Positions 15,125-23,846 of a stretch of DNA of 64,000 bases are shown here, one piece after another. A program made the translations under genes and the position numbers. Source of the DNA: Mycobacteriales bacterium (GTDB lineage: Bacteria; Actinomycetota; Actinomycetes; Mycobacteriales; Mycobacteriaceae); NCBI GenBank assembly GCA_018376445.1, contig JAHABL010000001.1:372001-436000 (forward strand). Direction: 5' to 3'. Position 1 is the first letter of the stretch. Every line of letters begins with the position of its first letter. The notes below the pieces were generated by a model. The model worked only from the letters and a program-made list of their open reading frames with translations. It made no database searches and was not told the origin of the DNA.

Positions 15125-17194
15125 ATGAGCGATCTGCCGAAGAACCTCAACTATCGTGACGTCTACAACGCCGATGATCCACTAGCCTCCCTCCGCGCTG
15201 GTAACCCTGCTGCATTACCGGAGGCAGAAGCCTATCGCAACCTCATGGCAGGACATGCCCATGAGCAGAACCGAGACGAGCCATGCGCCTGCCAGACAGG
15301 GGGTAAGTTCGCCGACGCTGACGAGGTTGCCCGTGTAGCAGCGACAGAAGAAGCAGACTCGGCTGATGCCCTCGCCGAATACGTGTTCCGGGAGTCGGGA
15401 CTCAATCTCGACGCGTTGGCGGCGGCTGCCGAACGCATCGTCGACCAGGCGTCTGACGGGGATGATGACGAGTTCAACCCTGAAGCCCCGTTCGGGCTGC
15501 GGCGTCTTAATCCGCTCCTGGACGAAGACGGCGTGCTCACACCGGAGGTTCAACAGAATCTGCGGGACCTCCTCTCCCAATTTGACGAAGAACAAATGGA
15601 TGCGCTGGCTCAAGCTCTGGACGCCTACAACTTGGCGCATGTGGGGGAAGACTCTGACGACACCGACAGTATTTCGGGGGAGGACCTGTACGGTGACTAT
15701 ACCGGGCGTATCGACATCGACACCGGTGACAGCATCCCGGACCTCACCGTCTACGACGAGGAAGACGATCCCAGCAGCTACCAGGTAGAGAAACCCTCCC
15801 CGGAGGACTTTGCCGCCCTGGCTGCCGTGGAGGCAGAACTCGATACCCGGTGGGGAGAACGACAGATTGCACCCGACCTCTCCCGTATGGAGCGGTTGAT
15901 GGATATGTTGGGCCATCCGGAACAGGCTGCGCCGGTTATCCAAGTGGCAGGTACCAACGGAAAGACCTCCACAGCCCGCATGATTGACGCCCTACTGCGG
16001 GCCATGGGTCAGCGAGTGGGACGTACCACCAGCCCCCACCTGCAGATTGCCACCGAGCGCATTAGCGTCGACGGTGTCCCCATCAGCCCTCGCCGTTACG
16101 TTGAGGTATGGCAGGACCTCAAACCTTTCGTCGAGATGGTTGATGCCTGGTCAGTGGAGCAGGGCGGACCACGCATGACCAAGTTCGAAGTGCTTACCGC
16201 GATGGCCTACTGCTGCTTCGCCGATACTCCCGTAGATGTTGTCGTGGCAGAAGTGGGGATGGGCGGACGCTGGGATGCGACGTCGGTGGCACGTGCCGAA
16301 GTGGCGGTTGTCTGCCCGATCGGCATGGATCACATGGATTACCTGGGCGACACTATCGAGAAGATCGCCGCAGAGAAGGCGGGCATCATTAAGCCCACTG
16401 AGGGGGAAAACACCCCTCACAATCCGCACGGGACTGTTGCCGTCATCTCCCACCAAGAACCCACCGCACTGCATGTTCTGCTGGAACAGGCGGTGCAGGC
16501 GAATGCGGTGGTTGCCCGGCAAGGGCTGGAGTTTGAAGTGTCCGCCTGCCAGCCGGCCGTGGGAGGCCAGCTGATCTCTATCCAGGGTCTCTCCGGCAGC
16601 TATGACGACATTTTCCTGCCTCTCTACGGTGAGCACCAGGCGGAGAATGCGGCAGTGGCATTGGCGGCGGTAGAGGCATTCTATGGGGCCAGTTACGAAA
16701 AGCCCCTCTACGACCAGGCAGTGCACAATGGATTTCAGGCGGTTCAGTCACCTGGACGGCTGGAGCGTGTGCGTACCGCTCCTACCGTGTTGCTTGATGC
16801 CTGCCACAATCCGCATGGGGCAAAGGCACTCGCACGCGCCCTCGACACGTGCTTCGAGTTCAACCGGTTAGTGGGTGTACTGGCCATTCTGGGCGATAAA
16901 GATGCCCGGGGCATTCTCGAGGCGCTGGAACCGGTACTGGACAAAGTCATCCTTACTACCAACAGCAGCCCGCGAACCCTCCCAGTTGAGGATCTCGCAG
17001 AAATCGCTCGGCAGGTCTTTGACGCCGAGCAGATTGATACCGCGCCGACCCTCGCGGATGCGATTGCTCTTGCGACTGTAGAAGCCGAGAACATTGATGA
17101 GAATGGTGTGATGAGCGGGGCTGGGGTCATTGTTACCGGCAGTGTGGTGACGGCGGGAGAAGCTCGCTCACTATTCCGCAAAGCCCCTGCTTAA
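15125..17194 (+). CDS. folC: Folylpolyglutamate synthase / dihydrofolate synthase with long acidic N-terminal extension
   Basis: 689 residues from ATG 15125, preceded by AGAGGAG. The catalytic part starts near residue 230 (EDFAALAAVEAELDTRWGER); the Mur-ligase ATP loop GTNGKTS is at 276-282, followed by TTSPHLQIATERI, VVVAEVGMGGRWDATS and the C-terminal domain DACHNPHGAKALA. It adds glutamates to folates and may make dihydrofolate. The first 225 residues are not part of the usual 430-490 residue enzyme: they are very acidic, with three Asp/Glu-rich stretches (SDGDDDEF, EDSDDTDS, YDEEDDPSS), helices and a CACQ pair near 54-56. No frameshift separates them from the core. Confidence 0.9.
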   Translation: MSDLPKNLNYRDVYNADDPLASLRAGNPAALPEAEAYRNLMAGHAHEQNRDEPCACQTGGKFADADEVARVAATEEADSADALAEYVFRESGLNLDALAAAAERIVDQASDGDDDEFNPEAPFGLRRLNPLLDEDGVLTPEVQQNLRDLLSQFDEEQMDALAQALDAYNLAHVGEDSDDTDSISGEDLYGDYTGRIDIDTGDSIPDLTVYDEEDDPSSYQVEKPSPEDFAALAAVEAELDTRWGERQIAPDLSRMERLMDMLGHPEQAAPVIQVAGTNGKTSTARMIDALLRAMGQRVGRTTSPHLQIATERISVDGVPISPRRYVEVWQDLKPFVEMVDAWSVEQGGPRMTKFEVLTAMAYCCFADTPVDVVVAEVGMGGRWDATSVARAEVAVVCPIGMDHMDYLGDTIEKIAAEKAGIIKPTEGENTPHNPHGTVAVISHQEPTALHVLLEQAVQANAVVARQGLEFEVSACQPAVGGQLISIQGLSGSYDDIFLPLYGEHQAENAAVALAAVEAFYGASYEKPLYDQAVHNGFQAVQSPGRLERVRTAPTVLLDACHNPHGAKALARALDTCFEFNRLVGVLAILGDKDARGILEALEPVLDKVILTTNSSPRTLPVEDLAEIARQVFDAEQIDTAPTLADAIALATVEAENIDENGVMSGAGVIVTGSVVTAGEARSLFRKAPA

Positions 17195-17344
17195 ACTTCC
17201 GTTGGACAGCACGTGTCGACACGGTGACGAATCACCATCGGACAACTGAGAAGTACAGCATTGTTGCACGTTAGGCTGGTGCTCAGGAATGTCTTGTGGA
17301 TGAGTGATGAAGCGCGGATTATTAGGGAATAACCCGCTTTCCGT

Positions 17345-17350
17345 TACTAT
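17345..17350 (+). promoter_or_regulatory. Putative -10 box of leaderless ndk
   Basis: TACTAT ends 6 bases before ATG 17357, and no ribosome site precedes the start. Upstream, 17195-17344 holds the perfect palindrome CGTGTCGACACG at 17212-17223 and a GGTGA/TCACC hairpin at 17223-17236. Confidence 0.55.
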
Positions 17351-17356
17351 ATGCAT

Positions 17357-17776
17357 ATGACAGAACAGACTTTCTTTATGATCAAGCCGGACGGTGTGAA
17401 GCGCGGCTTGGTAGGCGAAGTTCTTCGCCGCATTGAGAACAAGGGCCTCACGATTGCGGCCCTTGAGCTCCGCCACGTTTCGGAGGAGCTAGCCGAACAG
17501 CACTATGCCGAACACAAAGGTAAGGACTTTTACCAGCCACTGGTGGACTTCATCACCTCTGGACCGGTTGTTGCTGGTGTTTTGGAAGGCCCGTCTGCCA
17601 TTGCCGCCTGGCGCCAGCTGTGCGGCGGAACTGACCCCGTTGCCAAGGCCGCGGCCGGATCTATCCGCGGTGATTACGCCCTTATCACCCGTGAAAACCT
17701 GGTTCATGGCTCGGACTCACCAGAGTCTGCTAAGCGGGAAATTTCCACGTGGTTCCCGGATTTTCCGCTCGACTAA
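17357..17776 (+). CDS. ndk: Nucleoside diphosphate kinase
   Basis: 139 residues from ATG 17357; an ATG two codons earlier falls inside the expected promoter spacing, so I prefer the second. The active-site histidine is H117 in NLVHGSDS, and FMIKPDGVKRGLVGE is the phosphate-binding start of the fold. It balances NTP and dNTP pools by gamma-phosphate transfer. In M. tuberculosis a small membrane protein gene lies between folC and ndk; it is absent here. Confidence 0.97.
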   Translation: MTEQTFFMIKPDGVKRGLVGEVLRRIENKGLTIAALELRHVSEELAEQHYAEHKGKDFYQPLVDFITSGPVVAGVLEGPSAIAAWRQLCGGTDPVAKAAAGSIRGDYALITRENLVHGSDSPESAKREISTWFPDFPLD

Positions 17777-17822
17777 CAACTCTCAATCGTTTCTTTTTCC
17801 CTCACAATCAGATCTCCCGTGT

Positions 17823-17865
17823 GAAGCCGGTGTAGAGAACGTTTCGACGTTTTTGCGCCGGCTTC
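17823..17865 (+). terminator. Nested hairpin after ndk
   Basis: GAAGCCGG (17823-17830) pairs with CCGGCTTC (17858-17865) around an inner AACGT-TTCG-ACGTT hairpin (17838-17851) that is followed by a T run. The inner stem with TTCG loop and Ts can end ndk transcription. Confidence 0.6.
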
Positions 17866-17878
17866 GGTGTATTGGGGC

Positions 17879-17893
17879 ATTGTGTGACACAAT
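17879..17893. promoter_or_regulatory. Perfect inverted repeat ATTGTGT-G-ACACAAT ahead of rne
   Basis: A 15-base perfect palindrome about 230 bases upstream of the rne start. The rest of 17894-18122 is a GC-rich presumed leader with several short stems (for example GTTTCC/GGAAAC) ending in AAAGGAG at 18111-18117. The palindrome could be an operator over the rne promoter. No regulator is identified. Confidence 0.45.
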
Positions 17894-18122
17894 AGGGGAG
17901 TCGCCAATCACATTTCTAAGGTGTCAGCGCCGCCTTTCGGGGCGAGCCGCGTTTCCCTTCCGTGTCTGGCGTCGCCTGGAAACGGCGCAGCGTCACACCC
18001 CGACGACCACTGCTTATGGCAGCTGAACTGCAGCCGACTGGGCCAAGAGACCATCCGATATTTCAATACACCCCTCTGTGTGGCCGCTCGGTACCGATGC
18101 GCCCGGAGGTAAAGGAGATAGT

Positions 18123-21100
18123 GTGCTGCCAGAAAGCACCACGGTAGAAGCTGTACTTGCAGACTTACCTCAGAAAATCCGTGTCCACGTCCTCGCTAAG
18201 CGCCTGGGCATGGCGTCAAAAGAACTGATTGCCGCGCTTGCCCAGCAAGGCGTCACCGTCACATCTGCTCAGTCCAGCGTGACGTCTGACTTTGCTGCCC
18301 AATTCGTGGCCACCCTACTCGCCGACACACCCGCAGAACCCGTACCAGCTGACGATGCCGCCACCACCGCATTTGAGTCGGAACCTTCTGCATCTGCGAC
18401 GGACGATACGGCGGATGCCGCTTCGGCAACAGCTAGCCCGTTCATGAACCCCTTTATTGCGGCCGAGCATGCCGAACCTATGACGACTCCGCTCCCGCAA
18501 GATCCCTTCACCACCGGTGCTGTCGCGAACCCCTTCGCCGTGAACGCCATGCTGCAGGCAACTGCGCCTATCGTAGTCACCGCCCAGGATATGGGCAGGG
18601 ATGAGTCCGGTGAGAAGGACACCGCAGACCAGGAAGAGAACGACTCCCGGCACAGTGATGACGAGAGTTCGTCCTCTGCTCGCCGACGCCGTCGCCGCGG
18701 ACGACGAGGCCGTGGCCGTGGGCGTGGTGATGACTCCGATAGCGCCGAAGACTCGGCGGAGGACAGCACGAGCGACGCGGACACCACCGACTGGGCAGAC
18801 AACACCGCCCAATCTGGCTCCAAGAGCGGACGATCGGGCGACAAGAAAAAGATGCACAAGCAGGCTTCTCCTGCCGAACCGGAGGAGAATGCCTCTACGG
18901 CAACTGATGCTGGGGACGCCGAGGCCGCAGACGATGGGGGAGAGGACGCTTCCTCAACTCACCGGCGTCGCCGGCGTCGTCGCCGCAGCGATGTCGATAC
19001 CGACGACAATACAGAGGACGATCCACCGAACACGGTAGTGCATGAACGCGGCAGCACCCGCCGTCGCCGTACCTCCGGCTCGGACGAAGTCCAGGGCATT
19101 TCCGGCTCTACCCGGCTCGAAGCCAAGCGTCAGCGCCGTCGTGAAGGACGTGACAACGCTCGCAACCGCATCCCTGTACTCAGCGAGGCTGAGTTCCTTG
19201 CGCGCCGTGAATCTGTCGAACGCACCATGGTGGTGCGGGAGAAGGAGCGGTCCGACCACCCAGGAGTTACCACCCAGGTGGGCGTGTTGGAAGACAACAT
19301 TCTGGTCGAGCACTTCGTCACTTCCGACAGTCAGGCATCCATGGTGGGCAATATCTACCTGGGCCGCGTACAAAATGTACTGCCCAGCATGGAAGCTGCC
19401 TTCATCGACATCGGACGAGGTCGCAACGCGGTGCTCTACGCCGGGGAGGTGAACTGGGCTGCTGCTGGACTGGGAGGCAAGTCCCGAAAGATCGAGCAGG
19501 CTCTCTCGACCGGCGATATGGTGCTGGTGCAGGTTTCCAAGGACCCTATTGCCCATAAGGGTGCGCGTCTGACGACCCAGATTTCAATGGCTGGACGTTA
19601 CCTGGTGTACGTGCCGGACGGAAGCAGCGCCGGAATTTCCCGTAAGTTGCCCGATACGGAGCGCAAGCGCCTGAAAGGCATTCTCAAGAATATTGTTCCC
19701 GGTGACGCCGGGGTGATAATTCGCACTGCTGCTGAGGGGGCCTCGGAGGAGGACCTCAAGCGCGATATCGACATGCTGCATCAACAGTGGCTGTCGGTAC
19801 AGCAGGCCGCCGAGGAAGCTCAGCAGAAAGCTGACGGCAAGGCTCGCACCCTGCATGAAGAACCCACCATGTTGGTAAAGGTTGTGCGGGACCTCTTCAA
19901 TGATGACTTCAAGAAGCTCGTGGTGGAAGGGGAGCGTGCCTGGGAGACCATCACTCGTTATGTCCAGAAGGTGGCACCACAGCTGGAACAACGGCTGGAA
20001 CGTTGGGAGAACACGGGAGTGGATGTCTTCCAGGCCTACCGTGTCGACGAGCAGCTGGCTAAGGCTCTTGATCGGAAAGTGTGGCTGCCTTCTGGCGGTA
20101 CTCTCGTCATTGACCGCACTGAAGCCATGACGGTTATCGACGTCAATACCGGTAAGTTCACGGGCTCGGGTGGAAACCTGGAAGAGACCGTCACCAGAAA
20201 CAACCTTGAAGCCGCTGAAGAAATTGTACGCCAGCTGCGACTACGCGACATTGGCGGCATTGTCATTATCGACTTCATTGATATGGTGCTGGAATCGAAC
20301 CGGGATCTGGTGCTGCGTCGTGTCCGGGAAGCGCTCGGCCGCGACCGTACCCGCCACCAGGTTTCCGAAGTTACCAGCCTGGGTCTCGTCCAGCTGACTC
20401 GCAAACGCCTGGGTACTGGCCTGCTTGAGGCATTCTCGAAGCCATGTCAGCACTGCTCCGGCACCGGCTACATCCTGCAAGAGGATCCGGTGGAGTCCAT
20501 CACCAGTGGTAACAACGCAGAAGATCTGCGCGGTGGGCGACGTCGCAAGGGCCGCAATGCGGACAAGCAGGAGAAGGACGAGACGGCAAAGGGCGGAAAG
20601 TCGAAGGACAAGGACTCCGCTGATAAGGACATGTCGTCTAAGGGGGGCAACGGTGGTAAAGACCATCAGGGCCCCAACCCCAGCGAGCATCCCATGATGA
20701 AGGCGATGGGTCGGAAGAAGGATGAGGGTTCCACTGTCACAGACACCACACCCCAGGTCACCGCTGACACATCCCAGCTAGACTCCATTGCCAGCGAGAG
20801 TGGCGAGCAGGACAGCCAGCAGACGGTAACTGTGAACGCTGAAGCAGAGTCGGCAGCGACGAGCAACGCAGCAAATAATGCTGTTGCTGCAGACACCGCC
20901 GATGAGTCCAAAGAACCTACTGCACGGCGGCGCCGTCGGCGCGGACGCCGGCATGGCACCCGCCCCGAACAACACAACGATGAGGCAGACCTGTCTGCCG
21001 AGGGCGAGAGTGCGGAAGCTGCCACTCCCTCCGACAGCACAGCCTCTACTGAGACTGCAGCGGACCGCCCTCAAGGTGAGCGCTCAGACAAGAAATCGGG

Positions 21101-21458
21101 GAAGAAGGAAGGCCAGAAAGCGAGCCAACAGAGTGATGCCAAGGATGCACGCCCTGCAGAGGCGCCCACTTCGGCACGCGATGCTGAGCTCTCTCGCCCA
21201 GCGGGGATCGCACCTTCATCCTTGCCGTCGGTAGCCGAGGTGGCGGTCCCAGAGACAGCAACTCCTCGCAAGCGTCGCGGAGCACGTCGTGCCACCCAGG
21301 CAGCCGGTTCGGCTACCGCACATGCGGTATCGGCGGCTCCCGCGGAGAGGAAAGAAGTGGTCTCCGGCGTGCTAGCAGCTGTTCCAGTGGCGGTAAATGC
21401 CAGTGTGGAGGAAAAGGCGCCACGACGCGTACGTCGCCGTGCCACTCGCTCTTCCTAG
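18123..21458 (+). CDS. rne: Ribonuclease E/G family endoribonuclease
   Basis: 1111 residues from GTG 18123, chosen because AAAGGAG ends 5 bases before it; an upstream in-frame ATG lies in the leader. Order: an IF2_N-like module at about 20-55 (KIRVHVLAKRLGMASKELI), a long Asp/Ser-rich and Arg-rich disordered segment including RRRRRRGRRGRGRG, the S1 RNA-binding domain (GNIYLGRVQNVLPSMEAAFIDIG), catalytic DNase I-like domain with VIDVNTG near 671 and IIDFIDM near 714, and the zinc-link CQHCSGTG near 773. A second disordered tail with RRRRRRGRR patches follows. It starts mRNA decay and processes rRNA and tRNA. The layout, with the core between two disordered flanks, is the actinobacterial one. 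Confidence 0.95.
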   Translation: MLPESTTVEAVLADLPQKIRVHVLAKRLGMASKELIAALAQQGVTVTSAQSSVTSDFAAQFVATLLADTPAEPVPADDAATTAFESEPSASATDDTADAASATASPFMNPFIAAEHAEPMTTPLPQDPFTTGAVANPFAVNAMLQATAPIVVTAQDMGRDESGEKDTADQEENDSRHSDDESSSSARRRRRRGRRGRGRGRGDDSDSAEDSAEDSTSDADTTDWADNTAQSGSKSGRSGDKKKMHKQASPAEPEENASTATDAGDAEAADDGGEDASSTHRRRRRRRRSDVDTDDNTEDDPPNTVVHERGSTRRRRTSGSDEVQGISGSTRLEAKRQRRREGRDNARNRIPVLSEAEFLARRESVERTMVVREKERSDHPGVTTQVGVLEDNILVEHFVTSDSQASMVGNIYLGRVQNVLPSMEAAFIDIGRGRNAVLYAGEVNWAAAGLGGKSRKIEQALSTGDMVLVQVSKDPIAHKGARLTTQISMAGRYLVYVPDGSSAGISRKLPDTERKRLKGILKNIVPGDAGVIIRTAAEGASEEDLKRDIDMLHQQWLSVQQAAEEAQQKADGKARTLHEEPTMLVKVVRDLFNDDFKKLVVEGERAWETITRYVQKVAPQLEQRLERWENTGVDVFQAYRVDEQLAKALDRKVWLPSGGTLVIDRTEAMTVIDVNTGKFTGSGGNLEETVTRNNLEAAEEIVRQLRLRDIGGIVIIDFIDMVLESNRDLVLRRVREALGRDRTRHQVSEVTSLGLVQLTRKRLGTGLLEAFSKPCQHCSGTGYILQEDPVESITSGNNAEDLRGGRRRKGRNADKQEKDETAKGGKSKDKDSADKDMSSKGGNGGKDHQGPNPSEHPMMKAMGRKKDEGSTVTDTTPQVTADTSQLDSIASESGEQDSQQTVTVNAEAESAATSNAANNAVAADTADESKEPTARRRRRRGRRHGTRPEQHNDEADLSAEGESAEAATPSDSTASTETAADRPQGERSDKKSGKKEGQKASQQSDAKDARPAEAPTSARDAELSRPAGIAPSSLPSVAEVAVPETATPRKRRGARRATQAAGSATAHAVSAAPAERKEVVSGVLAAVPVAVNASVEEKAPRRVRRRATRSS

Positions 21459-21492
21459 TCAGTTTGATTTCCGCCTGTTAAAACGAGTAATC

Positions 21493-21521
21493 TTGACAGG
21501 TCGCCATTCAACGGGTGAATA
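21493..21521 (+). promoter_or_regulatory. Putative promoter of rplU-rpmA
   Basis: TTGACA at 21493-21498, 17-base spacer, then a poor TGAATA -10. It leaves a leader of about 135 bases before rplU, in which I see no clear known ribosomal-protein binding fold. Confidence 0.4.
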
Positions 21522-21664
21522 CTCACGTCAACAGCTGCTCTGATGCATTATTGGAGTGCCCAGTGAGGAAACCTAACTCTCCCGCCAGTGGCAAGAAACT
21601 AGTCCAGTCGAATAGCCATCCGGTTGTTCGAGAAGAAACAACACTTTTAAGGGGACGCCCTCCG

Positions 21665-21961
21665 ATGTACGCGATCGTCAAGACCGGCGGAAAGCAGTAC
21701 AAGGTTGCCGAAGGTGACCTCGTCAAGGTCGAGAAGATCGAGGGAGAGCCGGGCACTGCGGTCTCGCTTTCCCCGGTCCTCGTCGTTGATGGCTCTACCG
21801 TAACTTCGGATGTTGACAACATCTCCGTGGCTGCTGAAATTGTCGAGCAGACCAAGGGTCCGAAGATTCGCATCCGCAAATTCAAGAACAAGACCGGTTA
21901 CCAGAAGCGCCAGGGTCATCGTCAGCCGCTCACCGTGCTGAAGATCACCGGCATCAAGTAA
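21665..21961 (+). CDS. rplU: Large ribosomal subunit protein bL21
   Basis: 98 residues from ATG 21665, with AAGGGGA upstream; the longer frame beginning at 21515 is leader sequence. MYAIVKTGGKQYKV and KKR-type C-terminal GYQKRQGHRQPLTVLKI are diagnostic. It binds 23S rRNA. rpmA follows after 27 bases, the standard pair. Confidence 0.97.
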   Translation: MYAIVKTGGKQYKVAEGDLVKVEKIEGEPGTAVSLSPVLVVDGSTVTSDVDNISVAAEIVEQTKGPKIRIRKFKNKTGYQKRQGHRQPLTVLKITGIK

Positions 21962-21988
21962 CACCGAAATTCCTTTAAGGAGAAGCAA

Positions 21989-22252
21989 ATGGCACATAAG
22001 AAAGGTGCATCTAGCTCGCGCAACGGCCGCGACTCTAATGCCCAGCGCCTCGGTGTGAAGCGCTTCGGTGGTCAGCTCGTCAACGCAGGCGAGATCCTGG
22101 TCCGCCAGCGCGGCACCCACTTCCACCCCGGCGTCAACGTCGGACGTGGCAAGGACGACACCCTCTTCGCTCTCGCTGCCGGCGCCGTCGAATTCGGCAC
22201 CAAGCGTGGCCGTCAGATGGTGAACATCGTTCCTGCCGAGGCAGAGGCCTAA
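21989..22252 (+). CDS. rpmA: Large ribosomal subunit protein bL27
   Basis: 87 residues from ATG 21989, preceded by AAGGAG. MAHKKGASSSRNGRDS and the GVKRFGGQ, RQRGTHFHPG motifs are diagnostic; the N-terminus reaches the peptidyl-transferase centre. It lacks the cleaved N-terminal extension found in Firmicutes. Confidence 0.98.
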   Translation: MAHKKGASSSRNGRDSNAQRLGVKRFGGQLVNAGEILVRQRGTHFHPGVNVGRGKDDTLFALAAGAVEFGTKRGRQMVNIVPAEAEA

Positions 22253-22278
22253 GAAACCTCACCACATCTTTTTCAACA

Positions 22279-22315
22279 GGGGCGGGCTGGGCAACAACAC
22301 CCAAGCCCGCCCTTG
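22279..22315 (+). terminator. Hairpin terminator after rpmA
   Basis: GGGCGGGCT-GGG pairs with CCC-A-AGCCCGCCC, a stem of about 12 bp with an 8-base loop, followed by a TTG-type weak tail. Confidence 0.8.
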
Positions 22316-22364
22316 CTGTATATCTCAAAAGAGACGCCTAACCATCCACATAACGGAGAAGACG

Positions 22365-23840
22365 ATGGCACGCTTCATCGACCGAGTAACCCTACATGTT
22401 GCCGCCGGCCACGGCGGAAACGGTTGTGCCTCCGTCCACCGCGAGAAGTTTAAGCCACTCGGTGGGCCAGACGGTGGAAACGGGGGGCGCGGTGGTGACG
22501 TCGTCCTCGTCGTTGACCCCCAAGTTCATACCCTGCTTGACTTCCATTTCAGCCCGCACGCAAAAGCGGAAAAGGGACAGCCGGGCATGGGCTCCAACCG
22601 TAATGGAGCACAAGGCGCCGACCTTGTTCTCAAAGTACCCGATGGAACTGTCGTCACCACCCCGGATGGTGAGTTACTGGCGGACCTCACTGGTGCCGGA
22701 ACCGAGTTCATCGTCGCCAAAGGTGGCAATGGTGGCCTAGGTAACGCTGCACTGATCTCCAAAACCCGCAAAGCTCCCGGTTTTGCCCTGCTGGGTGAAG
22801 AAGGTGAAAGCTGCGATGTGGTACTTGAGCTAAAATCTGTGGCCGATGTGGGTCTGGTGGGATTCCCATCAGCTGGAAAATCGTCGCTCATTAGTGTGCT
22901 TTCCGCTGCCAAACCGAAGATTGCAGACTACCCCTTCACCACTCTGCAGCCGAACTTGGGGGTGGTGACTGCCGGTGACATCACCTACACTATTGCCGAT
23001 GTTCCCGGCTTGATCCCCGGCGCCGCTGAAGGGCGTGGGCTGGGTCTCGACTTCCTCCGTCATATCGAACGCACTGCGGTGCTCGCCCACATTGTCGACT
23101 GTGCCACCTTGGACCCTGGACGGGACCCAGTGAGTGATGTGGATGCCCTGGAAGCCGAATTGGCCGCCTATCAACCTGCCCTCGAGGGCGACATGGGGTT
23201 GGGAGACCTGGCTGATCGTCCCCGCATCGTCGTGCTCAATAAAGTCGACGTTCCCGAAGCAAAGGAACTTGCCGAGTTCGTTAAGGACGAATTCACTGCG
23301 CGTGGCTGGCCTGTCTTCGAGATCTCCGCGGTGAGCCGAGAAGGGCTGAAGGAACTCTCCTTCGCCCTCGCCGAAATGGTCCAAACCTATCGTGAAGAGC
23401 ATCCGGTGGAGCAGGAGAAACGCGTCTACGTACGTCCGCAGATGAAGGAAGACGATAGTTTCCGTATTGTTCGCGACCCGGAAATCGCCGGTGGGTTCAT
23501 TGTGGACGGTGTAAAGCCGGCTCGCTGGGTGGCGCAGACTGCTTTTGATAATGATGAGGCAGTGGGGTTCCTGGCGGACCGGTTGGCGAAGTTGGGGGTG
23601 GAAGAGGCACTGGCGGAAGCTGGAGCAGTTCCAGGTTGTTCCGTCACTATTGGGGACGTGTGCTTCGATTGGGAGCCCAGCACTCTGGCCGGTGTCGACA
23701 TGACACCCACTGGCCGTGGTACCGACGTTCGCCTGGACCACAACACGCGAGTGAGTGCGAAGGAACGTCGCCATGCGAAGCGTATTCGCCACGGTCTTGC
23801 CGATGAAGACTCCGATATGAACGACGAAAGTACCTGGTAG
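22365..23840 (+). CDS. obgE: Obg GTPase, ribosome assembly
   Basis: 491 residues from ATG 22365 (GGAGAAG upstream). The glycine-rich Obg fold occupies residues 1-158 (GGNGCASVHREKFKPLGGPDGGNGG). The G domain has GFPSAGKSS near 165, DVPGLIPGA near 211 and NKVD near 291. The C-terminal OCT domain (about 350-430) and a basic tail rich in Arg and His follow. It acts in 50S assembly and stress signalling. proB starts 6 bases downstream. Confidence 0.97.
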   Translation: MARFIDRVTLHVAAGHGGNGCASVHREKFKPLGGPDGGNGGRGGDVVLVVDPQVHTLLDFHFSPHAKAEKGQPGMGSNRNGAQGADLVLKVPDGTVVTTPDGELLADLTGAGTEFIVAKGGNGGLGNAALISKTRKAPGFALLGEEGESCDVVLELKSVADVGLVGFPSAGKSSLISVLSAAKPKIADYPFTTLQPNLGVVTAGDITYTIADVPGLIPGAAEGRGLGLDFLRHIERTAVLAHIVDCATLDPGRDPVSDVDALEAELAAYQPALEGDMGLGDLADRPRIVVLNKVDVPEAKELAEFVKDEFTARGWPVFEISAVSREGLKELSFALAEMVQTYREEHPVEQEKRVYVRPQMKEDDSFRIVRDPEIAGGFIVDGVKPARWVAQTAFDNDEAVGFLADRLAKLGVEEALAEAGAVPGCSVTIGDVCFDWEPSTLAGVDMTPTGRGTDVRLDHNTRVSAKERRHAKRIRHGLADEDSDMNDESTW

Positions 23841-23846
23841 AAAAGA

